Shown one piece after another: positions 16,838-25,353 of a stretch of 64,000 bases of DNA. A program made the position numbers and the translations under genes. This DNA is from Paenibacillus selenitireducens (lineage in GTDB: Bacteria; Bacillota; Bacilli; Paenibacillales; Paenibacillaceae). The notes under the pieces are model-generated. The model made no database searches and was not told the DNA's origin. It saw only the letters and a list, made by a program, of their open reading frames with translations. Position 1 is the first letter of the stretch. Each line of letters starts with the position of its first letter. The stretch is taken from contig NZ_MSZX01000014.1 of assembly GCF_002021565.1 (NCBI RefSeq), positions 91,310 to 155,309 on the forward strand, written 5' to 3'.

Positions 16838-17305
16838 TTAGTTGGCATCCCCTATATAGCACGGCTTCAAGGCTTCATCCTGCAAATTTTTCACTAATGT
16901 TTTCGGGTAAACACGAACTTCATGCAATCGACTAATCTCAACCCATTCTACACCGATTTGATCGTTATCCAGTTGGGTAGCTTGCGTTACATCTACATTT
17001 GTCGTCATCGTGCATTCGAAATAGAACTCAACCTGATGAAAATCAGCATCCCACGCAGCGAATTCATGATGTTTTCCAATGTACTCTCGAACGTAAACAA
17101 TATCTTTTACATCTACCTCACACCCTAGTTCTTCCATACACTCACGTTGTACCGTTTCTCGAAGTTGTTCATATTTCTCCTGCCCGCCACCCGGAAACAA
17201 ATAGTATTCCCCTTGTTCATCGCGATTTTTGGTTAATAGGATCCGATGATCTTGTATAATCATAGCTTTCGCTGAATTACGTATAGGTTTCATATTCATT
17301 TTCAA
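16838..17305 (-). CDS. Nudix hydrolase
   Basis: 155 residues. The Nudix box runs from GGGQEKYEQL through RECMEELG (Gx5Ex7REUxEExGU intact), preceded by ILLTKNRDEQGEYYLFPGG. It hydrolyses a nucleoside diphosphate linked to some group X, with Mg2+. The second half contains HHEFAAWDADFHQVEFYFEC, seen in ADP-ribose/nucleotide-type members. The stop lies 33 nt before the kinase at 15971. Confidence 0.88.
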   Translation of the reverse strand: MKMNMKPIRNSAKAMIIQDHRILLTKNRDEQGEYYLFPGGGQEKYEQLRETVQRECMEELGCEVDVKDIVYVREYIGKHHEFAAWDADFHQVEFYFECTMTTNVDVTQATQLDNDQIGVEWVEISRLHEVRVYPKTLVKNLQDEALKPCYIGDAN

Positions 17306-17324
17306 ACTCCTTCTTGTTCCATTC

Positions 17325-17666
17325 CTAGAACCTCTTATATCTACGTTTACGGATCGGTTCCTGCTTCTTTGTCATGAGAAATAGATACCACCAGATGATA
17401 ATCAACACATCACTGATGCCAACATAAATCGCACCTGCCGATCCCGCGATCGCCTGATCAGCAATGTATCTGAACTCGGTCACGCCTTCCGGCCGTCCCA
17501 TCGCAATAATGAGCGTAAGCACAAAGGATGCCGCCACATTGGTTACTTGAATGAAAGACATCAGCACTAACCTTAACCGGATCAAAGAAACAACACTTGT
17601 CACCAGTGTTGCTCCCATAATGATGTAATAGATCATGATTATCCACAAAGGCTCCGTAGTTCCCAT
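17325..17666 (-). CDS. Hypothetical membrane protein
   Basis: 113 residues with three or four hydrophobic helices (about 8-28, 35-55, 70-95) and a strongly basic tail (KKQEPIRKRRYKRF), which should face the cytoplasm. No family recognised. Its end is 19 nt from the Nudix start, so the two may be co-transcribed. Confidence 0.6.
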   Translation of the reverse strand: MGTTEPLWIIMIYYIIMGATLVTSVVSLIRLRLVLMSFIQVTNVAASFVLTLIIAMGRPEGVTEFRYIADQAIAGSAGAIYVGISDVLIIIWWYLFLMTKKQEPIRKRRYKRF

Positions 17667-17805
17667 GACTCACCTCGTCAGATCTATTTTACGGAAATGA
17701 ACATTATCTCAACTTAGCAATCTGCATATTGCACTCTAGCTATAGACTAATAAAGTGGGTTCATTCCATATGATTTCCTTCCTACGAGTGTGACATCTAG
17801 CTCAT

Positions 17806-18135
17806 CTACTCGATCGCGATATGCTCCGAAACTCTGACTAATAATAAATCGATAAGTTCCTCATCCATATACTGATATTCATCGGGAATATCCAGACAAA
17901 TGACAGTTTTCGCGCTAATCTCTTGAGCGAACTTCGATTGTATTCTTCGCAAATGCTTCTTCTCCATCACGAAAACTATGTCTGCCCATCCGATATGACC
18001 CGCAGTCACTTTTATCCGTGCGTTCTCTTCTGTTCCTGCAGACCTGACCTGGAATTGATCATAAGGTTGAAAAATCTTCTCTGCAGTTAGACTTCTCCAT
18101 TTATTTCGGCTACAAACAAACAATAACTTACGCAT
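17806..18135 (-). CDS. Predicted low-molecular-weight tyrosine phosphatase-like protein
   Basis: 109 residues. LFVCSRNKWRSLTAEKIF holds the CX5R phosphate loop (Cys8, Arg14) seen in the COG4551 'predicted protein tyrosine phosphatase' group, and VRSAGTEENARIKVTAGHIG plus WADIVFVMEKKHLRRI continue the fold. The usual C-terminal DPY is represented by IPDEYQYMDEEL. Full length for that short group. Substrate, protein or arsenate-like, is unknown. Confidence 0.85.
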   Translation of the reverse strand: MRKLLFVCSRNKWRSLTAEKIFQPYDQFQVRSAGTEENARIKVTAGHIGWADIVFVMEKKHLRRIQSKFAQEISAKTVICLDIPDEYQYMDEELIDLLLVRVSEHIAIE

Positions 18136-18197
18136 GTACGAGGAAGAACCTCCTTCATGAATACAACAAACTACCTCGAATCCGATCCTTGCATTCT

Positions 18198-18668
18198 CTA
18201 TCGCGTTGCTTGCAATATCCGTTGGATATGTCCATCAGACTCTTTCAATTTATTCTTAATAAATGGGTCTGTATTTTCCGGAAGATCCTTCATACTAAAG
18301 AATTGAGCTGCTAATACTTCGACGCCATCCGGCTGGATTTCACCTTCAAATTCGGTACAAGCATAGCCAATGACAACATTATAGTATTCATGACCGTTTC
18401 GTAGTTTCGTATACAACTCTTTGCCCGAGAAGACGCCAATCAACTGTAGAGATTTCAAGGTAAGCCCAATTTCTTCTTTTACCTCACGGATCGCGCATTC
18501 TTCTACGGACTCGCCTAATTCCATTAATCCACCTGGAACACCCCACACGTTATTCACATACTGAACAAGTAATATCTCCGCCTGTGGATTGATGACGATG
18601 ACACTTGGTCTAACTAGGATAAGCGGTGAACTGCCTACAAGCTCACGAATCGATTCTATGTATCCCAT
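18198..18668 (-). CDS. Nudix hydrolase
   Basis: 156 residues. Nudix box GGLMELGESVEECAIREVKEEIGL is intact, with VWGVPGG before it. The N-terminal extension IESIRELVGSSPLILVRPSV is characteristic of a common Firmicute Nudix group with unknown substrate. A ribosome site (GGAGG) precedes the ATG. Upstream lies the truncated VanW frame. Confidence 0.88.
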   Translation of the reverse strand: MGYIESIRELVGSSPLILVRPSVIVINPQAEILLVQYVNNVWGVPGGLMELGESVEECAIREVKEEIGLTLKSLQLIGVFSGKELYTKLRNGHEYYNVVIGYACTEFEGEIQPDGVEVLAAQFFSMKDLPENTDPFIKNKLKESDGHIQRILQATR

Positions 18669-18698
18669 AGTATACCTCCATTTTCACGCTGGATTTAT

Positions 18699-18968
18699 TT
18701 ATGCCTCACTAGATTTCAGGAAAATGTGATTTAACCTTTGTATCGCTTGCTTCAAGTTTGTCACTTTATTGTGTTGGAGCCACATGTCTACATCCTTTAA
18801 ATGCCGGATCAGAGGTGTCTGATGTTGAAAGATGCTATGGGGCAATAGTTCCTCTTGCTTGTTCCTAGCAAATTTAGCTTTACCAACCAACCACTCCACA
18901 AATCTGCGACTTCTGTAATACATCGTTCCTAAATAGATTCTAAGCTTGGATCGTTCAACGGGCTTCAA
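18699..18968 (-). pseudogene. VanW-family protein, truncated after about 89 residues
   Basis: The frame begins at TTG 18968 with GGGAGG 8 nt upstream and reads RSRRFVEWLVGKAKFAR, then LLPHSIFQHQTPLIRHLKDV, DMWLQHNKVTNLKQAIQRL and ends NHIFLKSSEA. This is the conserved N-terminal block of VanW proteins, which normally continue (G-I-x-I-x-P-G-x-x-F-S-F-W and beyond) to about 270 residues. Here a stop comes exactly where that next motif should start, and the Nudix ribosome site follows within 25 nt. A truncated, probably inactive gene. Confidence 0.75.
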
Positions 18969-19002
18969 GAAAGATACCTCCCTATCACGGCACAATCATC
19001 AT

Positions 19003-19380
19003 CTATACATCCTCATTAAATAATCTTTGAATGAATTCGACTCGGTTACCAAATGGATCCCGACACTCGAAACGCACATACCCAGTGATCGGTACGGATT
19101 CCAGAATCTCCACGGCATGCTGATCCAGCAAACTTCTTATTTTATCAAGATCACGTACTTCATAAGCCAAATGAGCTTTGGTCTTGGACCTGTCAACGCC
19201 ATCTTCCGTCCCAATGTGTAGGGCTTGTGCTCCGATTTGAACCCAGAACCCGCCTCTTCCTTCTAAGGAAGCTGGTTTAGGAATTTCGTTAAGTTGTAAC
19301 AGCTCACAGTAAAAACGTCTCGCGGCTAACTCTTGGTTTTTCGGAATCGTAATTTGTGCATGATGAAACCCAACAATCAT
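19003..19380 (-). CDS. VOC family protein (glyoxalase-like)
   Basis: 125 residues. GFHHAQITIPKNQELAARRF (first metal His), LHIGTEDG, AHLAYEVRDLDKIRSLLDQH (second His) and RFECRDPFGNRVEFIQ (Glu) give the paired beta-alpha-beta3 pattern with candidate metal ligands present. Likely isomerase, lyase or drug-binding protein. A good AGGAGG-like site lies before the ATG. It sits 34 nt upstream of the truncated VanW gene. Confidence 0.85.
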   Translation of the reverse strand: MIVGFHHAQITIPKNQELAARRFYCELLQLNEIPKPASLEGRGGFWVQIGAQALHIGTEDGVDRSKTKAHLAYEVRDLDKIRSLLDQHAVEILESVPITGYVRFECRDPFGNRVEFIQRLFNEDV

Positions 19381-19453
19381 TGGAATTCCTCCTTCTCGTA
19401 CCCAAACAATGAATATCCAATATGATCCTATTTCTTAGTTGTTAGGTAATAAA

Positions 19454-19492
19454 TAAACCCGACCTTGGATTAAGATCATCTGAGGCCGGGTT
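19454..19492 (-). terminator. Terminator behind the 19557 gene
   Basis: On the minus strand AACCCGGCCT (19483-19492) pairs with AGGTCGGGTT (19456-19465), followed by TATTACC. The T-tract is weak but the 10-bp stem is strong. Confidence 0.7.
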
Positions 19493-19556
19493 GCTTACTG
19501 CAGATACTTCATTTTACATTATTATACATAAGATGCTAGATAGATTCTATCTCGAA

Positions 19557-19844
19557 TTACTTACGGCTTTTCATCATCATTTTGTCTATTATCGTTCGAG
19601 CTCCGTAATACATGACGATGAATATGATAATTCCTACAAGTATCCGTGACCATCCAAAACTAATGTTAGGCCCGAAGGAGACTTGTGACGCGAAGTGGTC
19701 TACATCGCTATTACTATTCATAATATCCGGAACATAGTTGCCAGTTAACCACATCCCTTGAACAATCTTCCACCCATAACCGATCATAAGCAATGCAGCC
19801 GTGACGATAATGGTTTCGATGCTGAGTCGTTTATTTAGCTTCAT
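19557..19844 (-). CDS. Small membrane protein coupled to HD hydrolase
   Basis: 95 residues, two helices (about 11-29 and 61-80) with an extracellular loop (GNYVPDIMNSNSDVDHFASQ). The start ATG 19844 overlaps the HD gene stop as ATGA, which argues for translational coupling; GGGGGT lies 11-12 nt upstream. No family recognised. Confidence 0.65.
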   Translation of the reverse strand: MKLNKRLSIETIIVTAALLMIGYGWKIVQGMWLTGNYVPDIMNSNSDVDHFASQVSFGPNISFGWSRILVGIIIFIVMYYGARTIIDKMMMKSRK

Positions 19845-20497
19845 GGTGTTGCATGACCCCCATTCCATTCCTTATGAAACTGTCTGATGTACTCTTCCAT
19901 AAATTGATGTCTGCTCTCAGCTAGCTCTCTAGCATACGGTGTATTCATTAAATCCTTCAGTTTAAATAGTTTGTCTTCAAAATGTTGAATCGCTGTTTTA
20001 TCGAATGAATGGTGCCCATCCTCGTTTTCCTTGATCTCCGGGTTATAAATGAGTTGCCCCTTCCAGCCTGAATATGCAAAAGTCCTCGCAATCCCGATTG
20101 CGCCAAGCGCATCCAACCGATCCGCATCTTGAACGACCTGACCTTCCAATGTTGCTAGAGGTGCGTTCTTCCCCCCGTTATAGGACATGTTGGAGATAAT
20201 ATACATCACTTGATCGATTACGCTTGGATCGTCTTCCGTTATCATTAACCAATCATGTACCTTATCGAGTCCTTTTTGTTTGGATTCGTTTAACTTTTCA
20301 TCCGCTACATCATGAAGGAGTGCTGCTAACTCACAAACATAATTATCCGCGCGTTCTCTTCTTGCAATCTCGAGCGCTAGCTGTCGAACACGATGAATAT
20401 GCCACCAGTCATGACCGCTGGGATCCTTCTCTAAATATTGCTTAGCAAATTGCTCTGCCAACTGAATTACTTCATCTTTCGTTTTTCGCATATTCAA
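19841..20497 (-). CDS. HD domain phosphohydrolase
   Basis: 218 residues. Metal ligands of the HD superfamily are visible: GHDWWHIHRVRQLA (His), LAALLHDVADEK (His-Asp) and VVQDADRLDALGAIGIARTF (Asp). This is the YedJ/RelA-like HD group, hydrolysing phosphate esters of nucleotides or other metabolites. It is coupled by a 4-nt overlap to the small membrane protein at 19557. Confidence 0.9.
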   Translation of the reverse strand: MNMRKTKDEVIQLAEQFAKQYLEKDPSGHDWWHIHRVRQLALEIARRERADNYVCELAALLHDVADEKLNESKQKGLDKVHDWLMITEDDPSVIDQVMYIISNMSYNGGKNAPLATLEGQVVQDADRLDALGAIGIARTFAYSGWKGQLIYNPEIKENEDGHHSFDKTAIQHFEDKLFKLKDLMNTPYARELAESRHQFMEEYIRQFHKEWNGGHATP

Positions 20498-20523
20498 CCT
20501 CTTCGTTGTTATTCATTTTCAGT

Positions 20524-21243
20524 TCACGTCTGTCCATCGATCTCAATGACTTGCTCAGGATTCTCATATCGTCTCAGAATTAAATAAGCGACTAGAAATA
20601 GAACCGTCGTAAATTCTAGCATAATATCAGTGATCACATCCGTAACAGTCCCAATGACCCATGAATCGATCACATATCCCAAAAAATAGGAAATCCCCCA
20701 TTGGATCAAACCAATACTAACCAGGATCATAAAAAACTCCCATGTCCTTCCCTTAACCATCTGATTACTTCGTGAAATCGGATTATTGCCATATGTTCCT
20801 TCCAAAATAATAATGTAATTCACGAAAAGGAATCGGGTTGTATAGACCAATCCTGGCACAATAAAACAAATCATACCGATGATTACTAGAAACTTAACAA
20901 TAATTCCGAATCCGATGACTTTCGGCCAGAACTTAACACCTTGTTGGAACGACTCTTTTACGCTGATTGTTCTCTCTTTCATCATTTGAGGGAACATAAA
21001 GCAGATGATGACCGAGGGGACGATGGATAACAATAAGTTCAAAATGAAAGTAATCATGACAGTTCTGCTTGTTATCGTCCCTATATCTATATCGATTAAC
21101 AAGAAATTTTTTATCGCTTCAACCGGTAGAGCGACGATCATTACGATGCAAATGATCTTCATGATATTCTTGATGTATAAGCCCCAGGCTTTTCGAAGTA
21201 AATTCATTCCCTGCAATTCATTCTCAAGCTCAAAATTATTCAT
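20524..21243 (-). CDS. Multi-pass membrane protein
   Basis: 239 residues with about six hydrophobic helices, resembling the GDPD-membrane-domain/DUF975-type group (WGLYIKNIMKIICIVMIVAL, FIVPGLVYTTRFLFVNYIII, and SNQMVKGRTWEFFMILVSIGL). No catalytic domain is attached. ATG 21243 has AAGGGAG 6 nt upstream; the start 21 nt earlier is unsupported. Role unknown. Confidence 0.7.
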   Translation of the reverse strand: MNNFELENELQGMNLLRKAWGLYIKNIMKIICIVMIVALPVEAIKNFLLIDIDIGTITSRTVMITFILNLLLSIVPSVIICFMFPQMMKERTISVKESFQQGVKFWPKVIGFGIIVKFLVIIGMICFIVPGLVYTTRFLFVNYIIILEGTYGNNPISRSNQMVKGRTWEFFMILVSIGLIQWGISYFLGYVIDSWVIGTVTDVITDIMLEFTTVLFLVAYLILRRYENPEQVIEIDGQT

Positions 21244-21267
21244 GAATGACTCCCTTTTCCTCAAGAC

Positions 21268-21768
21268 TTAAAATACATGTGGATCGGTTAACACCGCCCA
21301 CTGTATCGCAGGCCTTTCATCTGAATCCAAGGTTATCGTTCCTACCAACATTCCCGTGTTATTAGGGGTCTCCAGAAAGTGATATAACATAAATCTAATA
21401 ATGCTAGACATGTGTAACCCCAGTAACGCTTGTGAAGGAATCCAATGAAGTTCACCTTCCTCGGAGTTTATGAACTGCGTCTGATCGGTATTCCCAAAAT
21501 AAACATATTGCTGTCTGATCTCATCGTTCTTGATTCTCAAGAGAATATAGCGAAGTTTTAGGTCATGGATTTCAGATTCTTCAATGCCTGATTCTTCATA
21601 AATCTCTCGTAGGCATGCCCGCATGGGATCATTCAATTCATGAGGTTCAAGATGGCCTCCAAGTCCGCTCCAGAATTCTACGTCAGAGAACTTATTCGGA
21701 GATTTCTTTATCATAAGCACGTTATCTTGATGAAAAATAAAAGCCGTAGCCATCTGCCGTAGTTCCAT
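21268..21768 (-). CDS. Nudix hydrolase
   Basis: 166 residues from ATG 21768 (AAGGTG upstream); the frame is open to TTG 21828. Nudix box GGHLEPHELNDP then ACLREIYEESGI is intact. The rest (IKNDEIRQQYVYFGNTDQTQ, EGELHWIPSQALLGLHMS) suggests the MutT/8-oxo-dGTP group. It stands 24 nt upstream of the membrane protein gene at 20524, so co-transcription is possible. Confidence 0.87.
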   Translation of the reverse strand: MELRQMATAFIFHQDNVLMIKKSPNKFSDVEFWSGLGGHLEPHELNDPMRACLREIYEESGIEESEIHDLKLRYILLRIKNDEIRQQYVYFGNTDQTQFINSEEGELHWIPSQALLGLHMSSIIRFMLYHFLETPNNTGMLVGTITLDSDERPAIQWAVLTDPHVF

Positions 21769-21850
21769 CCGAATCACCTTTTCATTTCCAAGAGTCTTTC
21801 TTGCAACATCAATAAACGCCTGGCGCAATTGATCAGCTCACAAGACCATC

Positions 21851-22378
21851 CTACTTACTGGCAGCAATTAATTCTTCCATTTTAAACAGCGAGTGTACAT
21901 GGAGCCCGATTTCCTCAAGCTTCCGTCGTCCCTCCGGGTTTCGCTCAATGACACATATCACATCTTGAACGATAGCTCCCGCTTCTCTTAAATCCGCCGT
22001 ACTGAGAATAACTTGCCCGCCAGTCGTGATCACGTCTTCGATGATACAAATTCTTTTCCCTTGAATCGCAGCACCCTCTGCTAATTTTGAGGTTCCATAA
22101 GTTTTGGCTTTCTTTCTGACGAAAGCAGCGGGCACGCCCGATTTGAGCGACATCGCAGTTGCAATCGGGATTCCCCCCATTTCAAGACCCGCCAATACTT
22201 CAATCCCTTGAGGAATCATTCGAACCAACTCTTCAGATACCTTATTCAATACACCTGGCTCTGCCTCAAAAAGATATTTATCGAAGTATTCATTCGATAT
22301 CTGCCCTGATCGTAGTGTGAAGGAACCCGTAAGGTGTGCAACTTCGTAAATCTCTCTTGCAAGGTTTTGGGAATTCAT
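21851..22378 (-). CDS. pyrE: Orotate phosphoribosyltransferase-like protein
   Basis: 175 residues. FTLRSGQISNEYFDKYLFEA, GGIPIATAMSLKSGVPAAFVRKK (Lys-rich loop) and the PRPP-binding loop ICIIEDVITTGGQVI are the signature of OPRTase, which makes OMP from orotate and PRPP. It is shorter than typical PyrE (about 200-210) and stands alone rather than with pyr genes, so it may be a second copy or act on another base. Confidence 0.8.
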   Translation of the reverse strand: MNSQNLAREIYEVAHLTGSFTLRSGQISNEYFDKYLFEAEPGVLNKVSEELVRMIPQGIEVLAGLEMGGIPIATAMSLKSGVPAAFVRKKAKTYGTSKLAEGAAIQGKRICIIEDVITTGGQVILSTADLREAGAIVQDVICVIERNPEGRRKLEEIGLHVHSLFKMEELIAASK

Positions 22379-22475
22379 GTGATCCTCCTGGGATTTTCCA
22401 TATATTATAATATGCTTTCCCGAAAATATCTAACATCATTAGACAAAATAACTAAGATTTCTCATATATGACTTG

Positions 22476-22508
22476 AAAAATAAGACAGCCCTCCACTGGA
22501 GAACTGCC
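22476..22508 (-). terminator. Terminator behind the decayed DJ-1/PfpI gene
   Basis: On the minus strand GGCAGTTCTCC pairs with GGAGGGCTGTC around AGT, followed by TTATTTTT. Confidence 0.75.
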
Positions 22509-22516
22509 TCTCAAGC

Positions 22517-22962
22517 TTAAAAAACACGAATATCCTGTACCTGATATGGATAATCCATCTGTTTTTGAATATTTCCGACATCTTCAGCACTCAAAAAGAG
22601 CCCGATGAGATAAAGCTCTAAATCTATCGAAGTAGCGACTCCCCCGCCCGTAATGATTTTTCCATCATGTACAATCCTAGCTTGAACAACTTCTGTACAA
22701 TAGGGCTCAAATAATTCCACCTTAACTCCCTCGTGCCGAAACCGCCAGGAACAAAGACAATATCATAAGTCGATAAATCGGGGTTGATCTTGTTCGCTTT
22801 CACCGTCATACCGAGTTCATCCGTGATCTCTTCTTGCAGCGCACAAATCTCCCAGGTTGAATCTTTCGTCGACTCAAAATACTGCAATCGTGTAATGACA
22901 TCATAAAACCCCACAAAATCAAGAAATGTGATGCCATTGAATAAAATAAATGCTATTTTCAT
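22517..22962 (-). pseudogene. DJ-1/PfpI family protein with internal deletion
   Basis: Two frames make one gene. 22962 down to about 22730 reads MKIAFILFNGITFLDFVGFY...LSTYDIVFVPGGFGTRELR, the first half of a DJ-1/PfpI domain; then the other frame (22720-22517) reads ELFEPYCTEVVQARIVHDGK, ITGGGVATSIDLELYLIGLF to the end. Between GTREL and ELFEPY about 45 residues, including the nucleophile-elbow Cys, are missing and the frame shifts. The product would lack its active site. Confidence 0.85.
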
Positions 22963-23037
22963 TCCAGCATGCTCCTTATACAGGCGTTATCTTGTTACGA
23001 TTTAGTCGTCCCTGGTGTATTCTCTCGCTTGAAAGTT

Positions 23038-24417
23038 CTACGAATTGCCAATCACCGTTCCAAATGTAATTTTCATATTCGGGGCACTCACCAAATAGGA
23101 ATCGATCGATAATATTTGAGATAGATTCAGTTCAATTTCATATTGTCGCTCTGCATCACTCCGAGTCAGCCCGCGTTGGATTAGATTCGCAATAACTTCT
23201 TCCCTATTGCCGGGAGGAGAACCTAAGCCGTCTTCAAGAATAGATTGAAATAATTGTTCTTTCTCCGCTTCATTCATATGCACATCCAGAAAGTTCACTT
23301 TATCACTGACTCTGCATTGAATATGACGAACACCCAGTTGACTCAGATAAATAGGAAGCTTAAGTCCGATATTCCCATCTTTCCCAAGTCGTTTCTGGTC
23401 ATTTTCAAAGAGCTTCTGAAGTATTCCCAAATTAGCGACATTGGACGAATCTTCTCCATGCAGAACGATATTGGACATCGCCGAAATCCAGTGTGGTTCC
23501 ATGCAGATAATCATCCCACCATCCACGACCGAACGAATCATTTTGCCAAGGATTGCTTGCGGGTCTGTCATATGCAACAAAAAAGCATGGCATATCGCAA
23601 TATCGTATTGCGGTTCTGCTTGCAATTCTTCGATGTTACGTACGATGAATGTTGTTTTATAGGGAAGGTTTTTATAGATTTCCTTCGCTTTATCGATTAA
23701 CTTCTCCCCTTGATCCATTCCCGTATAGGATGAGCCAGGCGGAAGTAAAGGCAGCAGTTTCAACCCTAAATAACCGTATCCGCACCCATAGTCTACGATA
23801 TGAACTGGCGATTGAATTTTCCAAACCTGCTTAACCAAGAACTCAAGATAATCATCATTGTAATAGAGATTTCTCGTATTCTTTAAATACTCGATTTTCG
23901 TATCCCAATAATATTCTTCCATGTTGATGATCCTTTCTTCATTCTTGCAGGTGCAAGTTTCGTTGTAATGATGCAGATGTAAAATATGGCTTATTCGATC
24001 AGCTTGATCAGCCCTCACGAAACCTATAGAACGATAGAAAACATCCGCATCATAGCTATCCGTATGTAATACGAGCATTCGATAATGAGCCTGCGCTCTT
24101 CGAATAATTTCATGGACTAACTCTCTGCCAACTCCCATTCGTCGGTAGGCTTCTAACACGTACATTCTCCGTAACCGACCTACACCTGGTTCAAAATGAT
24201 AAGGATCTTGGTTTAAGCCACAAATCCCAATGAGTTCCTTGCCTTTAAATGCTCCAAGAAGCACTTCTCCAGTGTGATCAAATCGATTATGACCTTCTAT
24301 AAAGTCATTCATTAATCTTTGCATATGTCGATACCCTGCACGATTGCTCTCTTCAAGTATTTCATTTAATACAGTACGGTCTAATTGGACTATTTCTTGA
24401 ATCTCGAAATCACTCAT
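23038..24417 (-). CDS. GNAT acetyltransferase-methyltransferase fusion
   Basis: 459 residues. Residues 1-155 are a GNAT domain with motif A LEAYRRMGVGRELVHEIIRR and SYDADVFYRSIGFVRADQ. From Met166 (MEEYYWDTKIEYLKNTRN) a class I methyltransferase begins, motif I VDYGCGYGYLGLKLLPL, then YTGMDQGEKLIDKAKE and YDIAICHAFLLHMTDP, ending near 459. An AAAGGA stands before ATG 23922, so the second part might also be translated alone; the single open frame nonetheless predicts one bifunctional enzyme. A recent loss of the first stop is an alternative. Confidence 0.85.
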   Translation of the reverse strand: MSDFEIQEIVQLDRTVLNEILEESNRAGYRHMQRLMNDFIEGHNRFDHTGEVLLGAFKGKELIGICGLNQDPYHFEPGVGRLRRMYVLEAYRRMGVGRELVHEIIRRAQAHYRMLVLHTDSYDADVFYRSIGFVRADQADRISHILHLHHYNETCTCKNEERIINMEEYYWDTKIEYLKNTRNLYYNDDYLEFLVKQVWKIQSPVHIVDYGCGYGYLGLKLLPLLPPGSSYTGMDQGEKLIDKAKEIYKNLPYKTTFIVRNIEELQAEPQYDIAICHAFLLHMTDPQAILGKMIRSVVDGGMIICMEPHWISAMSNIVLHGEDSSNVANLGILQKLFENDQKRLGKDGNIGLKLPIYLSQLGVRHIQCRVSDKVNFLDVHMNEAEKEQLFQSILEDGLGSPPGNREEVIANLIQRGLTRSDAERQYEIELNLSQILSIDSYLVSAPNMKITFGTVIGNS

Positions 24418-24455
24418 CTGCGTTCATATCTCCCCGCAAAAATGTTGGTCAAAGC

Positions 24456-25319
24456 CTAAGCCAGATGTCTTCTTAAGAAGTCAACAACATTATGAAATGC
24501 CCGCTGTACAGATGGCTCATGGAAATGCTGATCAAACCCATGATCCCCACCCTCGATCGTGATCAGTCTCGTATCGACACCATACTCCTGAAGTTTCTCG
24601 TTCATGATTACAGATTGTTCGTAGGGTACATCGGTATCTTGATTCCCGTGCAACAATAAGGTAGGCGGAAACTCCGAAGTCAAATTTTGAATCGGATTCA
24701 TCCTCGTTAATTTCGCCTTGTCGCGAATACGATCGTACCCTGTTACCTCGGAAACCCAATTCCCTTGCTGCCGGCAAAATAGGTAATAATTAAAACGATC
24801 CCACGACCCATCCGTTATCTCTCGGTCTCCTAGCAACTCGTAAGCATTACTTCTATGAACCATGGGTCTGCTGCAATAATGCTCACTTGGATTCGCTAAC
24901 CAATCACCGAGAATATCACCATAGCCATAAAAAGAGACGATCGCTTTCGCTTTGAATCCCATCGTTCCAGCTAATAAGCTCAGATAGCCTCCTGCGGAAC
25001 TCCCCATCAAGATAATCTGACTCGCATCAAAATCATACCATTGTATCGCCGTATTTTTTACCCAGGTCAAGGCATCACGAATATCTTCGATAATCCATTC
25101 CATCTTCGTCTCAGGAGCTAATCGGTAATCTATACTAATCACACTGAAACCCGCATTTGTGAAAAACTCGATTTGTTCCTGCGGCAACCAAGATTTACTT
25201 CCGAATATTAAAGCTCCCCCATGGAAATATACGATTACCGGCGTACTTCTGCCCTGATCAAACACATCGGCATACAGGCTGCAATTCTCCAGCTCTTTAT
25301 ATATTCTGGTTTGTTTCAT
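24456..25319 (-). CDS. Alpha/beta hydrolase, esterase/lipase type
   Basis: 287 residues. The oxyanion-hole HGGALIFGS and nucleophile elbow LMGSSAGGYLSLLAG belong to the hormone-sensitive-lipase-like group; LLLHGNQDTDVPYEQS gives the Asp and GGDHGFDQHFHEPS the His of the triad. Cytoplasmic, probably acting on a small ester or amide. ATG 25319 follows AGGAGG at 10 nt; the ATG 9 nt earlier sits too close to it. Confidence 0.88.
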   Translation of the reverse strand: MKQTRIYKELENCSLYADVFDQGRSTPVIVYFHGGALIFGSKSWLPQEQIEFFTNAGFSVISIDYRLAPETKMEWIIEDIRDALTWVKNTAIQWYDFDASQIILMGSSAGGYLSLLAGTMGFKAKAIVSFYGYGDILGDWLANPSEHYCSRPMVHRSNAYELLGDREITDGSWDRFNYYLFCRQQGNWVSEVTGYDRIRDKAKLTRMNPIQNLTSEFPPTLLLHGNQDTDVPYEQSVIMNEKLQEYGVDTRLITIEGGDHGFDQHFHEPSVQRAFHNVVDFLRRHLA

Positions 25320-25353
25320 CCGAGCCATTCCTCCTGACTTTTGATCCCCCTAG

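Noticed and set aside
23254..23700. 148-codon plus-strand frame inside the GNAT-methyltransferase gene
   Set aside because: Antisense shadow; the minus-strand frame has clear domains.
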